A stretch of DNA of 64,000 nt, from NCBI GenBank assembly GCA_963932145.1, contig OZ010581.1:85319684-85383683 (forward strand), read 5' to 3'. The translations under genes were made by a program, and so were the position numbers. Below the pieces are notes generated by a model, which saw only the letters and a list, made by a program, of their open reading frames with translations, did no database searches and was not told the DNA's origin. The stretch is from Acanthosepion lycidas (taxonomy: Eukaryota > Mollusca > Cephalopoda > Sepiida > Sepiidae). Shown one piece after another: positions 42,568-53,494 of the stretch. The stretch's first letter is position 1. Each line of letters starts with the position of its first letter.

Positions 42568-44610
42568 TTCAGGATAGAACATGGCCGGGGTGAGGACACC
42601 GACAGCCTGTCCCATCGAACCAGACAGCATCTCAGTATCGAGCGTATCATCCTGAGACAAGCCACCGATGTCCGCAGGATACGTTAGCTTAAGGGCTCTA
42701 TAAAGGGATGGGTGAACAAAAAGAGGGACCCTCCCTTTACATTGCTTTGTTTCATCTAGGTTTTCTTCCACAAGAACGGCAGCTGGGGGCACCACTTTCA
42801 AGGAGGCCTTTGCCTCCTCTATCATGCCCCATATCTCCCGCGTACCCAGGCCAGTTCTGACGACGGTTAGCAGAGTTCGGGCCTTCTTAAAATTTTCCGG
42901 CACCTCCACATCAACACCATTGATGTGCCGGAAATTCCACAGTATTTTTAAGGGCTTCGGGTTTTTTGTTTGCCCGAAGACCCTTTCGGTCTGTTCCCGG
43001 GATACGCGGCAGACGTCTTCCCCTGGGAGATATGGTGGTTTAATTTTCTTCTTTTTTTTCTCGGTAGCAACCTGCGAATCTGGGCTTCTGAACCTTTTCT
43101 TCTGTGGGGACTGAATGGGTGTCGAAATGGGCGTGTCTTTAGGTGTAGTGGAGGGTGTCATGCCAGAAGGCGTCCTCACAGGAGAAGGTTTTGAGGAATG
43201 AAAAGTTTTAATCGGTGAGTTTGACAGTGATTTTGGTGGAGCTGGTTTCGCAAATGTTTTTTTATTTGATGAAGGGGAAGACGGGGCAGAGGATAGGGGG
43301 CCCGGTGCACCCAGCGATTTTTTATTTTTCCCCCGCTTAGCCTCCAGTTTTTCTTTTAGTTTTTTCAGATCCAGTATCTTTTGTCAGCTTGGCTCATTCA
43401 ACTTTTGAGCTTCAGTGGCGCTTTTTTCATAAGATGCCGAGGCGTCGCCCTCAGAGCTGGTAGAGGGAATGGGGCTGTAGGGGATATTGTCCCTGGGGTC
43501 ATGATGGGACTGAGGAACCGCTGTTTGGGTCTTCCCCTTGCCCCTAACTACGAGACGCCATTCCCCCTCATCCTTCTCCTTATCCACACTTGTGGAAGGC
43601 ATCGGTTCAGGGGGTAATGTGGGTACGGACCGAACCGAGGGATTTTCCGCACCGGTCCGCCTCGCAGCTAGGCCCACTACAGGCGCCGCGGATTTTACCT
43701 TCTCGGCCAAGGGGGGATTTTGGTCGCCTGCGACCGGAACTCCAGGGGCCTTCTTCCCTGGGCAGGAGGAGGAAAGGTGACCAGTCTCTCCACACCTCCA
43801 ACAAGTTGGTTTCCTACCGGTCACTATGACCGGCATTTTCCAAACAGTTGGGGACGGACTTGAAGGCCTTCTGATCGAGCATTATACCAAAAGTCCATCG
43901 CCCGTTCAAGTTGTCGGAGAGAGCCCCTAAAATTTGGCCGTACTGCATAAAAAATGCAGCCAGGTGCTCTCCCGAAATTTGAGAAGGAACCTCAAAAACG
44001 GCCACCCTGGTCCTCCTGCGGCCTTCGTACTCTGTTCTTAAAATTAGATCCTTGGTTATTAGTTCTTTTTTAGTCATAGCCAGGCAATCTTCTGGGGTGG
44101 ATAGCAGAATGTCCCACATGAAAAACCCAGTACCCTTAATAACTCTTTGGGGTTTTATCCCCAGGGACAAAAGTGATTTAATCACTATGTCTTTCGAGGA
44201 GCGACAAATTTTACGAGTCTTTTTGTTGACCATGAAAACGTTCACCATTCTTTTTGCGAACACATCGAGCTCTTGGTCATTTTCGACAAGCCCATCTTTA
44301 TTAACAAGATGAGCATAACCTTTTGCCTTTTCCAAGAAATCCGCCATGTTCAAAATGCAACTTGGGGAGGACTTCCAGCAGGAGGGCAATTCCTCGGCAG
44401 TCTTAGTTTGAGCCTCTTTCGGCACCTCATTATTTTGACTTGAGACCTGCTTGGTCTCTCCTTTTTTGCGCTACTCGCATCCTTTGTACGGTCATCTAAA
44501 TTTTGGGCAGCATTTGCCCGTTTTTTAATAGATTTATCTGGCGGGTCGGCCTTAGCAACCGACCCGAAAAGGTCTTTTTTAACCTTAGACCGACTGGCAT
44601 CGTCGGCCAT
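42568..44610 (-). pseudogene. LINE J ORF1, divergent, frameshifted
   Basis: The start codon at 44610 gives MADDASRSKVKKDLFGS. The N-terminal part (43814-44425) has FFMWDILLSTPEDC, EYEGRRRTRVAVFEV and GEHLAAFFMQYGQILGA, an order reminiscent of an RRM-like fold. A CCHC knuckle CWRCGETGHLSSSC lies at about 43763-43804. A Pro/Ser/Lys linker leads to the C-terminal domain (42568-43179) with GEDVCRVSREQTERVFGQ and QAVGVLTPAMF. Frame changes occur near 44400, 43820 and 43380, and a stop near 43180. Only the knuckle and scattered C-terminal residues closely match the ORF1 of LINEs B-F. Confidence 0.75.
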
Positions 44611-45488
44611 GATGCAAAAGTGTGGAGACTTCCACCTGCGGGTCTCTATTAAGAATGGAAAGGAGTTGGGGGAAGGCAATAATAAAAAAAATCCTGGATA
44701 ACCCAGGAAATAAAAAATACCAAAGACAATAAGCTTTAAAAATAAATAAACTGGTATAACTAAAAGTAAAGTAAAATTAATGACAAAACTAGATCAACTG
44801 AAAGAAATAAAAAGACAGGTAAGACTCCTTTTTTTTTTAAAAGAATAAAAATGGCGCCCAAAGGCAGCCGAAAATAAAAGGAAAAAACAGAAAACTCCTC
44901 TCTTTTTTTGTCAAAAATTCAAATAAGATGTACAAGAAAAAAAAAGAAATAAAAAAGTTTGGTTTGCAACCAAAAAAAATAAAGGTTTGCGGCCGAAGCC
45001 GCTAAAGAAAATAAGTTAAACGCAAAAGAAAAAACAAACTAGTTAAACCAAAAACGATTGTGACCGGAGTCGCTAATTAGAAAAAAAAAATGTACAAAAT
45101 AAAAAAGGAAATAAAAAACAAAGCTTTCTTTTTTTTTCTCTCTCTTGTCTTAAACTGTATTAAGAAATAAACAGAAATAAAAAAACACAGTCGTCCGGTA
45201 AGACTTTGTCAAACCGGACTAAAATAAAAATAAAAAATAAGGGCCGAAGCCCAGAAAAAATAATTAAAACAAACAAAAGAAATGGAAAAAATAAAAAATA
45301 AAACTTAAACAATAACTTAACAGAAAAAGACTTGGTGGGTCGAATAAAGTTCGTCAAGCAGGCAAGTTCGTAAATCACTTCAATCAAATCCTCGTGGGCC
45401 AAAATTTCTCGTCACACAGTAAAACAAAGCACACAATCACAAACACCCAACGCAGCCGGTCAGAAAAAAAGATGGACGACGGAACTCG
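44611..45488 (-). other. LINE J 5' leader, A-rich on the plus strand
   Basis: Non-coding, A-rich, with several GCCGAAG repeats (about 44867, 44992 and 45243). A GATGGACGACGG motif lies close to the 5' end (45471-45482), near where LINEs B and C have GATGGCTGAC-type motifs. Confidence 0.55.
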
Positions 45489-45508
45489 AGAGTCTCTGGT
45501 TGAATCTC
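45489..45508. repeat. LINE J target duplication, right copy
   Basis: AGAGTCTCTGGTTGAATCTC. Its outer edge is exactly 32 nt from the first T of the Gypsy-6 LTR TATA box at 45533-45540. Confidence 0.88.
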
Positions 45509-45532
45509 TTCATTCCTTCCCGGTACCAACCA

Positions 45533-45540
45533 TATTTATA
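45533..45540 (-). promoter_or_regulatory. TATA box of the Gypsy-6 LTR
   Basis: TATAAATA in minus orientation. The predicted initiation site, about 30-32 nt downstream, coincides with the start of the LINE J target duplication at 45508. Confidence 0.65.
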
Positions 45541-45585
45541 TGGTCGGTACTCCACTATGCAAATTAGGTGGATCCTACCACAACA

Positions 45586-45964
45586 ATTTGTTCAAAATAT
45601 CATACTGTACAATGGCAAATTGTTGCACTGATGCCGGTAGATGCGTATCATTTACAAATTCCTGTAATACGGATAATAGTTTCAAAAAATCTGCCCAAAG
45701 AATGGGTGTTTTCACGTCGGCTTCTATAAATGTCCACGTAAAATCTCGGCGCATGTTAATATTTAATGTCAAATCTTTTAGGTTGCTATACCGTTTGCAG
45801 CTAAGTAGTCTGAGGAGAGTGGAATTGGGTTTGGGTCCAGGTGCTAACGGAATGACACTGACTACTGCTCCAGTATCCACTAGGAATTTGTAGCCGTTAT
45901 TTTTGTCAACTACGTAAAATAAGCGACTTTCTTTGTGAGTATCGGTCGGTGTAGTTTCGACCAC
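45586..45964 (-). pseudogene. Gypsy-6 protease (retropepsin) fragment
   Basis: An open segment with RLFYVVDKNNGYKFLVDTG followed by VVSVIPLAPG, the typical start of a Gypsy aspartic protease. It then continues about 80 residues with a changed RT-linker-like sequence and runs into the LTR at 45585. The rest of pol is gone, so this is a truncated pol. Confidence 0.75.
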
Positions 45965-46880
45965 TCACTGATTTGTTCGTTTCCCTGGTGTCTGTTGGTG
46001 ACGACAAAGTTGGGTACATTTCCTTGTGTCGTTACCGAACATGTGGTGATACCAGTAACAACAATTGCATTTGTTGCATTTGCTTTTGTAAATCTGCAAG
46101 TGCTTCATCAATGTATGTGTGTTTAGCACTGCAGTCGTTTTCCTGTTTTGGAGTTAATGTGTTCAGTGGAACGACGCAAAAATTTTGTCTGCGATATCTG
46201 CCAATGTGTCGAGTGGTGTATCGTCTGTCATGGACGTCAGTATCTGTATCATAGTGGTTGGCAATTTATCCATCCATAAAAGATGTAGGATCGACTCCGA
46301 CATAATGTTTCCTTTGAGTTAATTTTTCATGTGACTGAGAAATTGTGAGAGTGTTCTGTCACCGATATTTATGTTGTTGAATAGTTCCCTCGACATTTGC
46401 TCATCCAAACGACCTGTAAAAGGACAAGTCGCTTGGATGCTAGCTTTAAAGATGTTGCAAGGACCAGTGTTAGGAACGTCTTCCAATAGGTCGGCGAATC
46501 TGTTGACTACAAGAGGCAGAATTTAGACAATACTGGCAATTTTTTATTTTTTGTGAACGTATCCCTCTGGCAGTGAAAATGGCCCGGAGTTGGAGGAACT
46601 AATTCTTTGTGTTAGTTGCATTGTCTGGTGGTAATCTAAGGACTGATTAATTTATCTCTAAATGTACATCTCATGTGTCTTCGTGCGAATTCATTGTGTT
46701 AGTATATTTACTGGAGCTTCAGCGTATTCCTAATGAGGCTTCTATGGCTCGAAACATTGGGGTTACCACTTGTTGCGGAGGCGGAAATGGGTAACCTGGA
46801 AGGCAGAACATCGTTGTTGGCGTTTCTGTTGTGGAGGTTAATTCCTTCTTCGCTTCGGCAGACATAAATTCAAGTAAAAT
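45965..46880 (-). pseudogene. Gypsy-6 gag, decayed
   Basis: Reading leftward, an N-terminal part with FPPPQQVVTPMF-like sequence (about 46740-46800), a capsid part with TGRLDEQMSRELFNNINIGD (about 46360-46415) and DKLPTTMIQILTSMTDDTPL (about 46215-46270), and a Cys/His segment with CNKCNCCYWYHHMFG and KCTQLC (about 46010-46090) that stands where the nucleocapsid/protease boundary lies. Several stops interrupt it. Confidence 0.65.
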
Positions 46881-47195
46881 GCCATTGCAGTTAAAGAAAA
46901 GACAACAGTTCTTCAGAGTTTAGTTCCATGAAAAAAAAAAATTAACCCTTCTAGCTTTATGTTTTGTCGTGGCACTATGCTCAACTTGGCTAAGTCTTGA
47001 ACAAGACACGAGTCTGAGGTTCTTTCTGGTAGTAAGTCACGTGAGATTCAACAGAGCGGTTATCTTGAACCTCTGTTTTGGTTATGTCAGTATTCTGTTT
47101 AGATTGACTTCCGCCCAAAACTGGCTTGGTGGTTTCCCTATTTCCAACAATTTAATTTTTTTTCATGGAAACCCAATTTAAATTCAGAAAAAGGA
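46881..47195. other. Unassigned sequence
   Basis: No element or gene was recognised. The open frame at 46969-47181 has no recognisable domain. Confidence 0.3.
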
Positions 47196-47600
47196 TTAAA
47201 AGCATGACAAACACCTGTCAAAGAGAAACAAAAACCTCCTATTGTGGAGAGAGGAAAAGTGACCAAAAAGGACAAACCATAAAACAAAAAAAGAAGGAGT
47301 CTGAGACCACCAGATTAAAGTTGAGTAAATTGTAAGAGATGGTGAGAACTCCATGATTGAAATACGTATGCTCATCAATAAAAGAAGATGAAAAACTTTA
47401 ATTTCTACTTCAGAAACTGATAGAAACAATTATGTATGGAAAACATTGCATGATCACAACAGAAGAAAGACCTTTTAAACTTTATGTATGCTCATCATTG
47501 AAAGAAGAGGAAAGACTTTTAAATTCTTCTGCATTAATTAGTAGAAGAAAACAATGCATGACAAACAATTCTTGTTAATTTTCTTTTTGGGAGTCTGAAT
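47196..47600. repeat. Imperfect direct repeats, about 120 bp apart
   Basis: TATGCTCATCAATAAAAGAA (near 47367) recurs as TATGCTCATCATTGAAAGAA (near 47487), each followed by similar A-rich text and by an AAACA(A/T)TGCATGA string. This may be the leftover of an LTR or UTR of Gypsy-7. Confidence 0.45.
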
Positions 47601-47829
47601 ATCATATACAAGTAAATGACAGGAAGGGTAAGGGAGAGATGTGACATTGGCAATTGGTTTCTTCATGTCTGGGTTCTAGCTGTTTATGTAAAGAACACTA
47701 CATGCCATTCCCTTCTCGAGTTGTCGCATACTCTCAAAACATTATTAATTTATTTCTTCCTATGCCTTTTCCGCAATAACTATCAAAGTACCCCAACCAA
47801 TGTTGACCAATTTATTATGATCTATTCAT

Positions 47830-49620
47830 TATCTTTTTCATCTGTACTCTCTTCTCCCAAGGCGTTTAATTTGTCTTCTAATTGATCCAGACTAATTTTC
47901 TCTACTGGCTACAATAAGTTTGGCATCTTCTTTAAGGTAACTTTAGGGAATTTCTCTACCACCGGTTCCCATAATTCTGTCCAATTACTTAAACTCTAAT
48001 GAGTAGCTCTATTAATAACAATAGGGACTCTACTCTCAACGCTCTAGTGGATTCCTACCACATAACCTGGGCAGATCAATCTGCTTCTGGGCAGCCACTC
48101 CGTCAGATATACTGACAGATTGGGGCAACACTGTGTTTTCTTTGTCACCCTTAAACAGTTCAAACACATACAATCTGTGATTTCCTGTCACATAAATGCG
48201 GCTTAATGAAGTACACGTCTCTAAAACATCAACCTGACACTTCCTTACTTCTTTGCCGTCAGCATCATGAATTTCGTTCTAGCTGTTTCAACTGCCCGGT
48301 TCTACTCGAGGGGAGGGAATAGGTAAGTATATCACTTGATATATTTCAAAAATACTTTCTCTGTCCAATTATGGAATAGACATCACGACATAGTTTCTTC
48401 TAACAAGGTAACACACCTAGTGCATTGTACTATTTCCATAATTCTTTGGCGGGGTCCACCGGTAACCTCAAATGATAGGATAACTCAGCCTGTATCTTCA
48501 ATAATAATTCATTCAAGTGACCAGGGGTCACTATGCTTGGAGACAGAGGCCCCAATGATAACATATCCAGCTGACCTCTCACATGCTCTCACAAAATTGT
48601 CAAGGATTGATTAATCTGTTGCACCTTATTAGCAACAGTCATTAATTGGAAATGTACAAGGCCACTTAATTTTTGTCACAGCCTTAGGGATATTAGCTAC
48701 TTCCTGTCTCAATTTTCACAGGTTATTTATTAACCAATTGATACTTGCTCTATTCTTTGCTAGTTCTAATCTTGTTACATTTAATATTGATATGCTTTCT
48801 CTTGCTACTTGGGCCCAAACTCTCTGATCCCTTTATACCTCTCCTAATTTCCTTCTTATAACTTCAACATCTTCATTCACTGTTCAAAAACAGAACGCTC
48901 AATGCTTTTCCAACAATAGAGACTACGGCTCTCTTCTTGTCTGCAACAGCTCAATTCCTTTTAAGTAATCTCTCATATCCTTTTATTATAGCCGTTTCTA
49001 ATTCTAGTGAATACAACATAAGGTACCTCCCTTCCTTGATATAGCTTTGGGCTACCTTCACCCTGGCCATACGTATTTAGTTCACCCTCCAATTTGTTCA
49101 ATAGTAACTCTTATGAGATCAAATCTATCAAAAAAGTGACCAACCATTTTGACCCTGTTATTATCACTTTTCTTGATTTCTTGAAAATCATTCTGGCTGT
49201 GTCTCCAGGCTACTACCATCATCATCTTCATCAGCAACAGCAACTGCAATATCATTCCCTTCATACCAATCATTCCTGCAAGGGTAACAAGATTTCCATG
49301 CTTTATTTTTGTGATCATTCAACATTTACCCATTTTATATTTTCATTATTCTGGGACATTCCCATTATTTTCTCCTTTTAGTTTTCCAATTTCAACCCTT
49401 CTCTAACAGGCTGATCATCTCCTCCTCCTCCCGATCACATAGCTCATTCTTCTCTTTGGCCACTCATTTATTGGCGGTTTTCTTGCCTTTCTTATAACCC
49501 TTTTTACTGGATATTGACTTATTTCTCTTTCTTTTCCCTCCTTTCTCTCTTTCCATTTCTTCTGGAACCACGAGTGATGCTTTCCTCATTCTTGCTTTCT
49601 TGTTCCTTGGTTCAGTTACT
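47830..49620 (-). pseudogene. Gypsy-7 third ORF, envelope-like, decayed
   Basis: On the minus strand downstream of integrase lies about 1.8 kb of broken coding sequence in the place where an envelope-like ORF stands in some Gypsy-type elements and errantiviruses. Visible traces are a basic pair followed by a hydrophobic segment (near 48880-48930), a block rich in LSLGPLSPS and LPVDPAKELWKYY (about 48430-48560), a Cys-containing block (about 48170-48280) and an acidic tail (47838-47890). Stops and frame changes occur throughout. The assignment rests mainly on position and general layout. Confidence 0.4.
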
Positions 49621-49639
49621 CCCAATCATCTACCTCAAT

Positions 49640-50215
49640 CAATTTGAGATCATTAGCATGTGCCCTCTTAACTCCCCCCCCCCGTCACTTGATCCCAGAT
49701 TACAAATAATACTGGACACGTCTGCTATTCTATAATAGGGCTGCCACACCTGGTCCAATTTTTCTTCCCTCAGGTGAATTTTGTAGAATAAGTGATCCAC
49801 AATTTCTAACTCTACCTTCTTTCTTCCTTTATTCATCCTCTTATTTCTCTTCTTCAGTGCTCTCATTATTCTCCTTCTGGTCAGAGTAATCAATTTATGC
49901 TCCTGTTCTATTATTAATCGGTAGTGATTTTCTCTCATATACTTTCTACGAGGTTTTAGCAAATTATCCACTGGTAAAACTACATCTCTTCAGAACATCA
50001 TATAATATGGTGAGAACTTACAGGTTTCATTCGTTGTAAACCTCACTGTCGCCAAGGCCTGTGTCAAATATGGGTCCCAAATCCCAGCGTTATCCTTCGC
50101 CAACCTAAACAATATATCTCACAAGGTCCTATGAAACATTTCCACTGTTGCGTTACTCTGGCGGTGGTATGGGGAAGTGGTTTTATGTATCGTATTCAGA
50201 TTTGCCAGGGACTCA
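49640..50215 (-). pseudogene. Gypsy-7 integrase, C-terminal part
   Basis: From the right: TTSPYHRQSNATVEMFHRTL (integrase core region near the catalytic Glu, about 50120-50180), WDPYLTQALATVRFTTNE, then an open stretch at 49639-49971 that is rich in Lys and Arg and ends in a chromo-/SH3-like LDQVWQPYYRI segment. A stop separates the two parts. The upstream pol is cut off at 50215, where LINE G begins. Confidence 0.65.
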
Positions 50216-53042
50216 GCCATTATAACATCTAGCACACAGAGTCTGCCCGCCGGATCCGCAAAGACAAGGATACATGCAGCCTTCAAAGACCTGCTCACTA
50301 GCCAAGAGACACCCCTCGAACGACCATAAGGATACCGACAGACACTCCCATAGACCGATGGCCCATGTCAGTTTTGATGGTACCATCTTGGGAGATTCCA
50401 CCGATATCCCAGGGGAAAGTCAATTTTAGTGCTCTATAAAGGGAGGGGGTGAACGAAAACCGGGACCCTCCATGCACAACATTGCTTCATTTTTCTTAAT
50501 TTTTCGTTTTGTACGATGGCAATTGGCAGGGTCATATTGAACGAAGTTATTGCCTCGTCCAACATGGACCAAATCTGTTTCGCCCCAGTCTCTGATCTTA
50601 TGACTGTTAATATTCTTTGGGCGTTTGGGAAATTATTTGGATCATCGATGTCTTTATCGCCAAATTGCTTTATAGATAGCAGGTATTTCAGGTTTTTGAT
50701 CCGGTTGCCATAGTCTTTGGCCTTCTCCGCTTGTAAAGGAGACATTTTACACACATCAGTACCTGGATTATATATGTGTTTGGGTTTTTTCTTTTTTTCT
50801 GTGGAATCTTGAGTGGGGCTTCTGTGCCTTTTGTTAACTGGAGGGGGCATTTCAGAAGATTTAATAGGAGAAGGACTTGGGGTATTGCGGGGTGTATTTG
50901 GTTGTCTAAATGGACTGGGGTCTCTACTGAGAGGGATTTGGGACTGGGCAGAAGTGGAAGGAGAAGCAAGTGGAGACTTCCCTCTACAAAGAGGGGTTGA
51001 GAGACGGGGAGAAGGTGGTGGATAGGAGGATGTGGAGGGAGTGGATTTCTTCGTAGAGGGGGACTTTGGTAGACGGGATGTAGAGGGCTGTGGAGCCTGT
51101 GTAGTGAGAGAGTTCTTGGATGGAGACTGTTTTCCTTTTCTTTGTTGATCTAATTTCTATTTCAGTTCCTTAATTTTTTCCGTTTTAACGTAACTAGGAT
51201 CATACTTTCTTTGTAAATCTTCGATGATCTGAATAGAGGCAGGAACGTCGCCCTTACTGTTGTCAGAGGGAGTGGGGCTGTAAGTGTCTTTAGTCCCAGG
51301 GGCTTCAGGGGACTGAGGACCCGCTGTCTGACGCTTCCCTCTGGCCCTGCCAGCTACCTGCCATTCCCCCTCTTCCCTCTCCTCAACCACACTTGCAGTG
51401 GAAGAAGGCTCTTCGGGGAATGGGGGTTTTGATGATGACCGAACCGGGGGTACAACCACTCCGGTCCTGGTAGCCGGCATGCCCATTACAGGCGTGACGG
51501 TTTTTGAAGACTCGGTCAGAGGGGGAGTTTGGTCGATCGGGACCTGAGATCCAGAGGCCTTCTTCCCTGGGAAGGAAGAGGAGAGGTGACCAGTCCAGCA
51601 AACTGGTTTACGGCCGGTCACAATGACCGGCAGCCTCAGGTCACCAACGTTGGGGATAGAGACAAAGGCCTTTTGATCGAGCTCCATCAAAGCTCCATCC
51701 CCCAGTCAGGCTATCACAAGAAGCACCCAGAATCTCCCCGTATTGGGACAAGAATGCCGCCAAGTGCTCTTCGATAACCAGAGGAGGAATCTCATAAACC
51801 ACTACTGGTCCTTCGCCGGTCCTCGTACTCTGTACGAAGGATCAATTCTTTCGTTATAAGATCCCTGGTTGTGGCTCTTATGCAGACTTCGGCGGTGGGT
51901 AGCAGCACGTCCCACATAAAAAATCCCTTGCCCTTAACAATTCGGAGGGGCTTAAACCCCAGGATCTCCAGTGATTTGAACACTGTGTCTTTAGTCGAAC
52001 GACAAATTTTGCGCGAAAGCTTGTCGACGACAAAAACTGACACTATTCTTCTTTCGATCTTCTTCAGTACAATTGGATCCTGCAAGAGCCCACCTTTCAC
52101 CACAAGGTGTGCGTAACTTTTAGCACGCTCCAAGAACTCCGCAATATCGATGATGCATTTAGGAGGGGACTTCCAACAAGAGGGCGAATCCCTGACCTCT
52201 GCATTAGCAGTTGAGTTGTTATTTGTCTGGTCTATATTCTTGCACTTTTCGGTCTCCTTAGTTTTGGAGGCTTTTTTGAGGACTTCTACAATTTGTTCGT
52301 TTGTAGGAACTGTGGGAAGAATAACAATAAACGTTAGAAAAATAAAGGACAAATAACGCCTAAAGGCGAAAACAATAAAAAGAAAACACGAAAAGGAAAA
52401 TTAGACAATAAAAGAAAACGGTCGACAAAGAAAAAAGTTAAACAAAAAAATACGAAACTTCGACAAAAGCCGGATCTATTAACAAAAATTCAAAATGGCC
52501 GACGCTAAGAAAAGCGAGTCGAAACAATAAACAAAAGAAAATAAGCAGATAAATTACACAATACAACAATTAGAAACAGATTTAGTACAGAACCAATTTA
52601 AAAACAAGAAACACGTAAAACTTAAAGGAATAAAAGGAACAATTAAAGAAATAACAAAAAAAATAAAATTAATCAAAAAATAAAGCGAAACACAGACAGG
52701 GCTTACAAAAGAAAACGAAGATAGATTTAAAAGAGAAATTAAAGAAAATGAAAATCAAATCGGAAAATTAGAATAAAAAGAAAAAGGAGCAAAAATTAAA
52801 GGGGGTAAAAATGAAGATCAAAAAGGAAAAATAGAATAAGAGAAAAAGAGAAAAAATTAAGGAGGTAAAAATTAAAAAATGAGGAGAGTAAAAAAAAAGG
52901 AAAAAAAAAATCAAAACCTTTTCAAAACAGTCGTAAGAAACAAAAAGACAGTAATAAAAACAAACTTAAAAAAGAAACGTTTAATACACAAGGGTCAATA
53001 TCAAAAAACGGGCGGCAAAACAGCAGTCAGAAAAGGTCAAGG
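50216..53042 (-). mobile_element. LINE G, lacking most of ORF2 and the 3' UTR
   Basis: It has a short endonuclease scrap (50216-50327), ORF1 (50328-52352) and an A-rich leader ending near 53042 at a degraded target copy (CGAATTACTGAC, 53043-53054). The left edge joins Gypsy-7 integrase without a LINE 3' tail, so a deletion or a recombination breakpoint lies there. Confidence 0.75.
50328..52352 (-). pseudogene. LINE G ORF1, frameshifted
   Basis: Right to left: an N-terminal part (51792-52352) with CIIDIAEFLERAKSYAHLV, KLSRKICRSTKD and FFMWDVLLPTAEVC; a damaged zinc knuckle near 51580-51620 (LPVIVTGRKPVCW then GHLSSSF, with Cys lost); a linker rich in Ser/Pro; and the C-terminal domain (50434-50850) with YNPGTDVCKMSPLQAEKAKD. 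The last part jumps directly into endonuclease codons at 50328, a breakpoint like that in LINE B at 8030. Not functional. Confidence 0.75.
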
Positions 53043-53054
53043 CGAATTACTGAC

Positions 53055-53494
53055 AATATTTATTATTGAAAAATACGACAAATGTGGCACAAGGCCAAAA
53101 ATGGGGTGGGGGAAAAGGACGGTCATCACTTGTCTTAATATAAAACTTAGCTAGCCACAACCACAGACCCTATCATACAAAACAATATTCCTATCACCAA
53201 AACAACACATTTATCCATACCTTTCATACTACATCTACCAAAATAACTCTTTTTCTCAATGAAAATCCTAAATAGTCCCCTTATGTACAAGTACAAATAT
53301 TGTCTGTGGGGAGAGGGGCATAAAAAAACAACAATTTTTAAAACCAGAAAAACCATGAAGCATCCAACATCCAGACAATTGGGGATGGAGCGGAATGCTT
53401 TCTCGTCCAGCATAATATCAAAGTTCCACCCCCCGCTCAGGCTATCACAGGAGGCGCCCAGAATTTCGCCATACTGGGACAGAAACGCAGCGAA
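53055..53494 (-). mobile_element. LINE H, 3' UTR joined to an ORF1 scrap
   Basis: It starts with the family 3' tail (AATATTTATTATTGAAAAAT and GGCCAAAAA). At about 53350 it jumps to ORF1 coding sequence (CFMVFL, then minus-strand LDEKAFRSIPNCLDV and SQYGEILGAS). All of ORF2 is missing. At about 53494 it meets the plus-strand LINE I. Confidence 0.7.

Larger units (their letters stand above)
38473..45488 (-). mobile_element. LINE J, near full length, divergent ORF1
   Basis: It is flanked by a 20-bp target duplication. It has a 3' end AATAAATATT, 3' UTR to about 39220, ORF2 (39220-42544), ORF1 (42568-44610) and an A-rich leader to 45488. ORF2 is clearly the same family as in LINEs B-F, while ORF1 is strongly diverged. 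Frameshifts, a deletion near 39545 and a palindromic insertion near 40485 inactivate it. Confidence 0.85.
38284..46880 (-). mobile_element. Gypsy-6, LTR interrupted by LINE J
   Basis: In element orientation the LTR starts TGTTGTGGTAGG (plus-strand end 45585) and ends GTTTCAACACA (plus-strand start 38284), about 266 bp once LINE J and one target copy are set aside. It carries TATAAATA (45533-45540). Upstream of it lie protease and gag; RT, RNase H and integrase are missing, so the LTR directly follows protease through a deletion. No second LTR was recognised. Confidence 0.72.

Noticed and set aside
49082..49381. Open frames on both strands near 49.1-49.4 kb as separate genes
   Set aside because: They lie in the decayed region downstream of the Gypsy-7 integrase and look like fragments or shadows.
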